DNA of 9,799 nucleotides from an uncultured Collinsella sp. Its GTDB lineage: Bacteria > Actinomycetota > Coriobacteriia > Coriobacteriales > Coriobacteriaceae. How positions within the stretch are numbered: the stretch's first letter is position 1; every line of letters begins with the position of its first letter. Position numbers and translations under genes: made by a program. Location: assembly GCA_902479135.1 (NCBI GenBank), contig CABSNU010000034.1, positions 1-9,799 on the forward strand. The letters run 5' to 3'. The notes below the pieces were generated by a model. The model was not told the DNA's origin, made no database searches, and saw nothing but the letters and a program-made list of their open reading frames with translations. Positions 1 through 5,294 of the stretch are shown piece by piece.

Positions 1-1099
1 AGCTGCAGGTCCACGTGCCGGCCGCGGGGGCAGCGGCAGGAGCCGGTGCGGGGGTGGGTGCCGGAGCCGGCTGCGGGGCGGCCTGCTGCTGTGCCTGGCC
101 GGCGGCGAACAGCTGGCTGGCATTCATGCCGCCCATGCCACCTGCCATGCCCATGCCCATAAAGCCTGCCATCGCGCCGTTGGGGTTGGCCGCTGCTGCG
201 CGCATTGCGTCGCTCTGGGCACTGGCGATGTTGGCGGCTGCCATGGTGGGATCGCGCATAACCGCGGCCTTCTGCAGGTCCTTGATCATCTGCTCGTCTT
301 CTTGCGAGGCGGCGATGGAGTTGACGCCAAAGCTCACGATCTCGACGCCGCGCAGGTCACGCCAGTCGGCAGAGAGGACCTCGTTGAGCGCGCGAGCGAG
401 CTCGGTGGTGTGACCGGGAATGGCGCTGTAGCGGATGCCCATCTCCGAGATCTTGGCAAAGGCGGGCTGCAGGGCGGTGAGCAACTCGGACTTAAGCTGG
501 CTGTCGATCTTGTCGCGCGTGTAGCTATCGGTCACGTTGCCGCACACGTTGGTGTAGAACAGCAGCGGGTTGGTGATGCGGTACGAATATTCGCCGTTGC
601 AGCGAACGGAGATGTCGACGTCCAGGCCAATGTTGTTATCGACCACGCGGAAGGGCACAGGCGAGGCGGTGCCGTACTTGTTGCCGATGATCTCCTTGGT
701 GTTGATGAAGTAGACGCGCTGGTCTTTGCCCGCGTCGCCGCCAAAGGTAAAGCGGCTGCCGATATTGGCGAAGGTTTCCTTGATGGAATCGCCCAGGTTG
801 CCGCTGAAGACGCTCGGCTCGCTGCCGGTGTCGAAGACGAACTCGCCAGGCTCCAGCGCGACCTCGATGATCTTGCCGTTTTGCACCACGAGCATGCCCT
901 GGCCGTCGTTGACGGCGATGACCGAGCCGTTGGAGATAACGTTGTCCTCGCCGCGCGTGTTGGAGCTGCGACCGCCGGTGCGCTTGCTGCCCTTGCAGGC
1001 TAAGACGTCAGCGGGCATCGATTCGCAATAGATAAATTCTTTCCACTGGTCGGCCATGACGCCGCCGGCAGCTCCCAATCCAGCTCTCAAGAGTCCCAT
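1..1099 (-). CDS. SPFH-domain protein with C-terminal zinc ribbon (YdjI / 'virion core protein'-like), 3' end outside window
   Basis: The minus strand is open from ATG at 1099 to the left edge (366 codons, no stop). An AAAGGAAG ribosome site lies just upstream. The start MGLLRAGLGAAGG followed by ADQWKEFIYC, and then RSSNTRGEDNVISNGSVIAV, is the characteristic N-terminus of the bacterial SPFH proteins often misnamed virion core protein (B. subtilis YdjI is one). The SPFH body spans roughly residues 20-270. It is followed by a Met/Gly-rich stretch (about 312-326) and a Pro/Ala-rich linker (about 335-361). The last visible residues, W363-T-C365-S, begin a zinc ribbon whose remaining cysteines lie beyond the window. 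There is no membrane helix; family members associate with membranes as oligomers. It is the last visible gene of a three-gene operon, 48 bp after its neighbour. The family assignment is firm; a role in membrane stress is inferred from YdjI. Confidence 0.88.
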   Translation of the reverse strand, partial: MGLLRAGLGAAGGVMADQWKEFIYCESMPADVLACKGSKRTGGRSSNTRGEDNVISNGSVIAVNDGQGMLVVQNGKIIEVALEPGEFVFDTGSEPSVFSGNLGDSIKETFANIGSRFTFGGDAGKDQRVYFINTKEIIGNKYGTASPVPFRVVDNNIGLDVDISVRCNGEYSYRITNPLLFYTNVCGNVTDSYTRDKIDSQLKSELLTALQPAFAKISEMGIRYSAIPGHTTELARALNEVLSADWRDLRGVEIVSFGVNSIAASQEDEQMIKDLQKAAVMRDPTMAAANIASAQSDAMRAAAANPNGAMAGFMGMGMAGGMGGMNASQLFAAGQAQQQAAPQPAPAPTPAPAPAAAPAAGTWTCS

Positions 1100-1147
1100 G
1101 GTGATCTTCCTTTCTCGTCAAAGGCCGGGTGGTATTGGTCAGAATGG

Positions 1148-2470
1148 CTAATCGTCCTTGTTGTCCTTCATGACGACGGTGGTCTCGGTGTGGCTGAAGG
1201 TGTCGTGCTTCTCGGTCAGGTCGAGCTCGCCGCAGTAGCAATCGGCGTGGGTGGCCTCGTTGGCTGTCTTGAGCTGGCCTACCAGCAGCACGTCTGCAAT
1301 GATCACGATGATCAGCGGCGCGACGATGTTGATGAGGATGCCCTCCACATCAAAGGCGAGGTAGTCCGGATCGAAGGCGTTCTCTCCCATAAAGAGAATC
1401 TGGGAGAGGACAAACCCGATCACAAAGAACAGCACCGAGGCGATGGCGAGCTTGGGCTTGGAGCAGGGGAGCTCGCCGACCATGCGACCGGTTTGGCCGT
1501 TCATGGCAAACAGGTAGCTCTTGCCGTTCCACGAGGTGGAGAGCATCCACACGGGGAACAGGGCGTAGTCGCTGTCTTTCCAGGTGTAGTCGAGCTGCTT
1601 GCTCTCGACCGAGGCGTCGTCGTACTCGTCGACGACGGTCTCGCGCAGAGCCGAGATCGTGCTTTCTTCCATACGGCGCTCGGCACGCGCCTTGCAGGTC
1701 TCGCAGTCCTCGTCGTAGCGGTTGGCGATGTAGCCGGGCATATAGGCGACCGAGAACGGGCGCAGGGCGTCGTAGTCAAACGGCTCGATGGCGTCCATGT
1801 GGCCGTCGGGCATCTTGGACGATCCGTCGACGGGCACGCGCTCAAACGAGATATTGCCCTTGCGGTAGGCGTCGTAGTGGTCGGTGGTCGTGACGGTGCG
1901 GTCGGATTCCTCGGTCACGGTCTCGTTGGTCGCGTCAAAGCACACTTCGCCGTCCACGCGGGCGCCGTAGAGCCAAAATGGCACGTAGACGCCTTGGACC
2001 TCGTCGATATGGTTGCCGGTGACAAAGCTCTTGGGCAGCAGGATCTTACCTTTGTAGTGCTCCTTCAGCGCCTTCATGACGTCGTCGCGCCCGAGCTTAA
2101 ACGGAATCACCAGGTCGGGGGAGAAGTCGCCCGAGAGCTGGCCGGGTGCCACGGCGGGGTTGCCGCAGTACGGGCAGGTGGTAACGGCGACGGTGCCGTC
2201 CGAGACCAGCTCGGCGCCGCACGACGAGCAGATGTAGCCGGCGTTTTGGGCCAGCTCCTGTACCGCGGCGTCGGCCGCGGGCTTGGGTGCTGCGGCTGCC
2301 GCATCGGCTTTGGCGTCCGCCTTGTCCTGGCGCTCGCGATAGAGGGCCTCGACTTCCTCGACTTCAAAGCGTGAGTCGCAGTAGTCACAGACGAGCTTTT
2401 GCTCGGCGCTGGCAAAATGCAGCGGGCCGCCACATGCAGGGCACTGATAGTTAACGCTCTCGAAGGCCAT
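1148..2470 (-). CDS. TFIIB-type double zinc-ribbon membrane protein (YdjG-like)
   Basis: A 440-residue protein. It starts at ATG 2470 behind AAAGGA and ends in TAG. Two zinc ribbons are visible: C10-x2-C13...C28-x2-C31 and C81-x2-C84...C99-x2-C102, separated by an Ala/Lys-rich charged linker (about 45-75). A soluble middle domain (about 110-335) contains the GVYVPFWLYGARVDGEV segment typical of these proteins, which are annotated as TFIIB-type zinc ribbon-containing or phage replication-like proteins. Two hydrophobic helices follow (about 340-362 and 377-400), then a 40-residue charged tail. Despite the label there is no sign of a transcription or replication role; the architecture is that of a membrane anchor with cytoplasmic zinc ribbons, as in B. 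subtilis YdjG. It lies 24 bp behind the DUF4428 gene and 48 bp before the SPFH gene, so co-transcription is very likely. Fold and topology are read from the sequence; the function is inferred. Confidence 0.85.
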   Translation of the reverse strand: MAFESVNYQCPACGGPLHFASAEQKLVCDYCDSRFEVEEVEALYRERQDKADAKADAAAAAPKPAADAAVQELAQNAGYICSSCGAELVSDGTVAVTTCPYCGNPAVAPGQLSGDFSPDLVIPFKLGRDDVMKALKEHYKGKILLPKSFVTGNHIDEVQGVYVPFWLYGARVDGEVCFDATNETVTEESDRTVTTTDHYDAYRKGNISFERVPVDGSSKMPDGHMDAIEPFDYDALRPFSVAYMPGYIANRYDEDCETCKARAERRMEESTISALRETVVDEYDDASVESKQLDYTWKDSDYALFPVWMLSTSWNGKSYLFAMNGQTGRMVGELPCSKPKLAIASVLFFVIGFVLSQILFMGENAFDPDYLAFDVEGILINIVAPLIIVIIADVLLVGQLKTANEATHADCYCGELDLTEKHDTFSHTETTVVMKDNKDD

Positions 2471-2494
2471 GATCGGTCCTTTCCGTGCCGAGGG

Positions 2495-3232
2495 CTATGC
2501 GCCGATGGCGCCGCCGCAGTATTCGCAGCGCCCGCTGGCATCGGGGATGGTGGTCGCGCCGCAGAAGGGGCAGGTGACCGCGGTCTTGGGGGCCTTGGCG
2601 GCCACGACGCTGTCGCGCGTCTCCTGGCGCAGCTGCACCAGTGCGTCGCGGACTTCGGTTGCCTGACGCTTGGCCTCGCGGTACTCGATGGACCCGCGCT
2701 GATCGATGGTGGAGTCGTTCACGCGCAGGTTAATCTCGGTAAAGTACGGCGTGTTGACGTGAATCGTCAGGTTAAAGTCGTAATCCAGGTCGTAGCGCGG
2801 CGGATCATAGCTCTTGCGCTCGCCGTCCTTGGTCTCGCGATAGATTTCGGTGCGATGCTCATCGATATCCATATCGCAGCCGAGCACCTGCGAGAACTCG
2901 ATGATGTCGGGGTTGGCGTCACGCCAACGCGTCTGCGAGGTAATGATCAGCAGGCCGGCGTCTTCGTCGAGCATGATATTGGTACGCCCGGCCGAGAGCG
3001 TGCGCGTGGGGTTGAATGACGCCAGGCGCTCGGCATTGGCCTCGCGGTAGGCGAGCTGCTCACGGATGTCGTCTGCAGTGCTGGAGCGATAGCCGCCAAA
3101 GAAGGGGGAGAGCTTGCCGACGCACTCTTTGCACAGGTAACCTTCGTTGATCTTGGTCTTGCCCAGAAGTCCCAGCTCGGTACCGCAAATCGCGCACTCT
3201 TTCTTCTCGAACATCTTGTCAAAGAAGCCCAT
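2495..3232 (-). CDS. DUF4428 zinc-ribbon protein, first gene of the SPFH operon
   Basis: A 245-residue protein starting at ATG 3232 behind GGGAGG at 5-6 nt spacing, ending in TAG. The N-terminus (about 13-50) is a DUF4428-type treble-clef/zinc ribbon with C13-x2-C16, the conserved GLLGKTKI segment, and C34-x2-C37. The middle (about 65-165) reads as a beta-rich domain (TNIMLDEDAGLLIIT, DYDFNLTIHVNTPYF), which may be a PH-like or SHOCT-neighbour fold; I cannot name it. Residues 170-205 are charged and helical. The C-terminus is a second compact ribbon: C221-x2-C224...C236-x2-C239. There is no signal peptide or membrane helix, so it is expected to be cytosolic or peripheral. The three genes of this operon together hold five zinc ribbons, counting the truncated one. 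The domain call is confident; the molecular function is unknown. Confidence 0.82.
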   Translation of the reverse strand: MGFFDKMFEKKECAICGTELGLLGKTKINEGYLCKECVGKLSPFFGGYRSSTADDIREQLAYREANAERLASFNPTRTLSAGRTNIMLDEDAGLLIITSQTRWRDANPDIIEFSQVLGCDMDIDEHRTEIYRETKDGERKSYDPPRYDLDYDFNLTIHVNTPYFTEINLRVNDSTIDQRGSIEYREAKRQATEVRDALVQLRQETRDSVVAAKAPKTAVTCPFCGATTIPDASGRCEYCGGAIGA

Positions 3233-3284
3233 GGCTGCCTCCCATCAACAGGTAGCGTGTGTCACTTTTGATGATGGGGGAGTG

Positions 3285-3298
3285 CGTGATCTTTCACG
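3285..3298. promoter_or_regulatory. Small dyad, possible operator
   Basis: CGTGA-TCTT-TCACG is a perfect 5-bp inverted repeat about 53 bp upstream of the start codon of the DUF4428 gene. Its position suits an operator or part of a promoter region for the minus-strand operon, but a repeat this short can occur by chance. No cognate regulator is known. Confidence 0.22.
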
Positions 3299-3316
3299 AT
3301 ACCCAGACGGCTCAAC

Positions 3317-3398
3317 GAGTCTCCACAACTGGGACACATGGCCCATTTTTGACTAGTCATTGGGGACGTACTTAAATGAGTGGTAGTTGGAGACACTC
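3317..3398. repeat. Small repeat element with imperfect inverted ends around a GGGGAC unit
   Basis: The left arm GAGTCTCCACAACT (3317-3330) and the right arm AGTTGGAGACACTC (3385-3398) are imperfect inverted repeats; they align with two compensating 2-nt gaps. Between them lies a 27-bp unit (3354-3380), TAGTCATTGGGGACGT followed by ACTTAAATGAG, nearly identical to the two tandem units at 9358-9411. The unit contains a short stem TCATT/AATGA around a 13-nt loop beginning GGGGAC. The next 27 bp (3381-3407) look like a degenerate second copy (about 16 of 27 positions match). It resembles dispersed REP-type elements mobilised by REP-associated tyrosine transposases, but no such transposase lies in the window. 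Confidence 0.6.
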
Positions 3399-3509
3399 CT
3401 GGCCGAGCTAGAGGTCGCGCGCGTCCCTTCTGGTCCATGCGGCTCAAAATCGCGGCGTGATGTGGACGGCTGGGGTTGAATTGGCAGCATTTCGAGCCTG
3501 GCTTCGATA

Positions 3510-3538
3510 TTGAGACTGGTTCTTTATTAAAATAGATT
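3510..3538 (+). promoter_or_regulatory. Sigma-70-type promoter for the LuxR regulator
   Basis: TTGAGA (3510-3515), a 17-bp spacer and TAGATT (3533-3538) form a reasonable housekeeping promoter. Transcription would start near 3545, about 25 nt before the preferred ATG at 3569. The AT-rich spacer stands out from the GC-rich surroundings. Confidence 0.5.
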
Positions 3539-3568
3539 TCCAGACAATTGAGCGGCTGGGGGTTAACC

Positions 3569-5113
3569 ATGAGGGGCATGGGAGACACAACCGCATATTT
3601 GCGTCGGGGCATTCGGGAGATTATATGCCTGGCGCTGTTCTTCTTCACGTTTTTGGCGTGCGAGTATCTCTTTGATGTGCGCATGGCCGAGTTCGTGTCT
3701 CCGAACGAGGTCGTTATTTATGAGAGCCTTGTCATCGGCGCGAGCGTGATTGGCTTTTTCATGCGTCCCATTCTGTACTATCGCCGTCCCCATGCTATCG
3801 ACGCAACGAGTGACGTCACGGGCGTTTTGCTGGTGGCGGCATTGCTGCTGTTGATTATGGCGGTTCAGGTTGAGGTGGTAATTGCCGGCGGTTTGGTGGC
3901 GTGCTGCGCGCTGGGCTACTGCGGATCGACTGCCCATGCAAATTTTGCGAGGCGCTTTGCGCGAACGCCCTGCTTGGCGCGCGCCGCCGCACTTTCTTAC
4001 GCCATGGGCGTTCTGGTGCAGGTGCTCAACCACATGGTGATGCCTGTCGGCATTCCTCAGCAGGCTGTTCTGGTCGTCTGTGCGATCGCGCAGGTGGCGT
4101 TGCTCCACGGTGCCCGACGCGCCAAGCTGCGCGACGAGTCCGATCCCAACTTTGAACCCAGTGCTGCCGGGCTTTCGGTAGATGCTCTGGAATATGGCGC
4201 CAAGTGGCATGACAATCCCGAGGCAAAGGCGGCATTCCGTCGCGCCGTAGTTCGCCTGACCGTGGCGACGGCGTATCTTTCCAGCGTATTCGCCGCTCTC
4301 AACGCGGGCTTCACGACCCTGCATGCTGTCGGAGCCGTCGATTTGGGCGATTGGCCGCGCCTGCTGCTTGTCGTGAGCTCGTTGGCTGCCGGCGTCCTAT
4401 TTGACCTGCACGGCCGCTCGTATATGAATATCGGCATGACATGCGCCGCCATGTTGTCCACGCTTTCGTTTTTTGTGCTCATCGTCGATGGCAATGGCGG
4501 CAACGAGCTTGCTGCCACGATCATCTTTTATCTGGGCTCGGGCTTCTTTGTGGTGTTCTTTACCACAAAATTCGCCGCCATCTCGCTCTATGCGCGCTGG
4601 TCATATTTTTGGCCGTGCATGGGCCGCGTCGTCAACAACGTGTGCTCGATGCTCGTGACGGCGCCGGCAGTGGCGATTATTTTGAGTCAAAACGTGCTGG
4701 CTGCAGTCGGCGCGGCGCTCGTGATGTTTGTGGGTATTGCGATTACGCTGCTGGGGCAGTTGGGGCAACGGGCCGATGATGCCGTGATGCAGGATGGCCT
4801 GCCGCTTGCCACCGACGATCTTGGTGGGGATCTTGCGCCCACACGCTCCGACCCCGAGCCCGTGGAGGCAGCGGAGCTCACGTCCGATGAACGCCTCGAT
4901 GCTTTCGTCGCCACCTTTGGGCTTACAGAGCGCGAGCACGATATTCTTGAGGTCTTGGTCGTTTCGGACCAGAGCGTTCAGGACATCGCCACAACGCTTT
5001 TCCTTTCGCGCTCCACGCTCTATCGTCACATTTCCTCGATCAACAAAAAGACCGGCACCGCCTCGCGCGTGGCCCTCATCAACTTCTTCTGGTCCTGGAC
5101 ACCCAAGGACTAG
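3569..5113 (+). CDS. LuxR-family transcriptional regulator with N-terminal multi-pass membrane domain
   Basis: A 514-residue protein from ATG 3569 to TAG. A GGGGG stretch about 7 nt upstream is a better ribosome site than any for the in-frame TTG at 3548. Roughly residues 14-400 form about 10-12 hydrophobic segments in two halves (for example 14-35, 49-71 and 84-102), split by a polar loop around 180-225. A polar linker (about 405-445) leads to a C-terminal LuxR/GerE helix-turn-helix (about 452-510): LTEREHDILEVL, then DIATTLFLSRSTLYRHISSI. No receiver or autoinducer-binding domain is present. This MFS-like-plus-LuxR architecture is greatly expanded in Coriobacteriia (Eggerthella, Collinsella relatives), where members are thought to sense small molecules at the membrane and activate neighbouring genes. 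Here the neighbours are the divergent zinc-ribbon operon and convergent mgtA; no substrate enzyme is adjacent, so the target is unknown. Confidence 0.88.
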   Translation: MRGMGDTTAYLRRGIREIICLALFFFTFLACEYLFDVRMAEFVSPNEVVIYESLVIGASVIGFFMRPILYYRRPHAIDATSDVTGVLLVAALLLLIMAVQVEVVIAGGLVACCALGYCGSTAHANFARRFARTPCLARAAALSYAMGVLVQVLNHMVMPVGIPQQAVLVVCAIAQVALLHGARRAKLRDESDPNFEPSAAGLSVDALEYGAKWHDNPEAKAAFRRAVVRLTVATAYLSSVFAALNAGFTTLHAVGAVDLGDWPRLLLVVSSLAAGVLFDLHGRSYMNIGMTCAAMLSTLSFFVLIVDGNGGNELAATIIFYLGSGFFVVFFTTKFAAISLYARWSYFWPCMGRVVNNVCSMLVTAPAVAIILSQNVLAAVGAALVMFVGIAITLLGQLGQRADDAVMQDGLPLATDDLGGDLAPTRSDPEPVEAAELTSDERLDAFVATFGLTEREHDILEVLVVSDQSVQDIATTLFLSRSTLYRHISSINKKTGTASRVALINFFWSWTPKD

Positions 5114-5127
5114 CTAATCTCCCAATA

Positions 5128-5194
5128 AGTCGCGGTGGAATAGTCCCTAAATTAAAGTCACGGGGCTTTAAACAGGAACTATTTCACCGCAACT
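5128..5194. terminator. Long near-perfect hairpin between convergent genes (bidirectional terminator or palindromic repeat)
   Basis: The 21-nt arms 5128-5148 and 5174-5194 pair at 18 Watson-Crick positions plus one G-T wobble, with two mismatches. An inner stem TTAAAG (5152-5157) / CTTTAA (5166-5171) closes an 8-nt loop. It lies 15 bp behind the LuxR stop codon and about 100 bp behind the mgtA stop on the other strand. There is no U-tract directly after either arm, so it may be a palindromic intergenic repeat that also blocks transcription rather than a classical intrinsic terminator. Confidence 0.6.
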
Positions 5195-5210
5195 GCTGGG
5201 GGGATAGACT

Positions 5211-5276
5211 GCGGCGGCGGCAGAGGCAACGGCAGCGGCGTCGGCAGCTGTGGTAGCGGCAACGGCAGCTGGCAGG
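5211..5276. repeat. GGC-rich low-complexity run downstream of mgtA
   Basis: A run of GGC/GCA-type triplets with two exact copies of GGCAACGGCAGC (5225-5236 and 5258-5269, 33 bp apart). It lies between the mgtA stop codon and the convergent hairpin. In other frames it reads as Ala-, Gly- or Pro/Leu-rich peptide, none with a start site of its own. It is best seen as a slippage-prone simple repeat with no assigned role. Confidence 0.5.
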
Positions 5277-5294
5277 GTGTTTTCCGTCTACTTG

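Larger units (their letters stand above)
3233..3568. other. Divergent intergenic region between zinc-ribbon operon and LuxR gene
   Basis: There is no convincing gene in these 336 bp. The region holds the upstream sequence of the minus-strand operon, a small dyad at 3285-3298, a repeat element at 3317-3398 and the plus-strand promoter at 3510-3538. A minus-strand open frame crosses it but has no ribosome site and would overlap the regulator gene antisense. I could not find a convincing -35/-10 pair for the minus-strand operon. Confidence 0.7.

Noticed and set aside
1190..2374. Long plus-strand open frame (394 codons) opposite the zinc-ribbon membrane gene
   Set aside because: It is antisense to a gene with clear domains, has no family similarity, and its His/Val/Gly-rich composition is that of a reverse-strand shadow in GC-rich DNA.
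3262..3684. 140-codon minus-strand frame across the divergent region, containing a CPSCG string
   Set aside because: No ribosome site; it overlaps the LuxR gene antisense and is translated through the repeat element. The single CxxC is chance.
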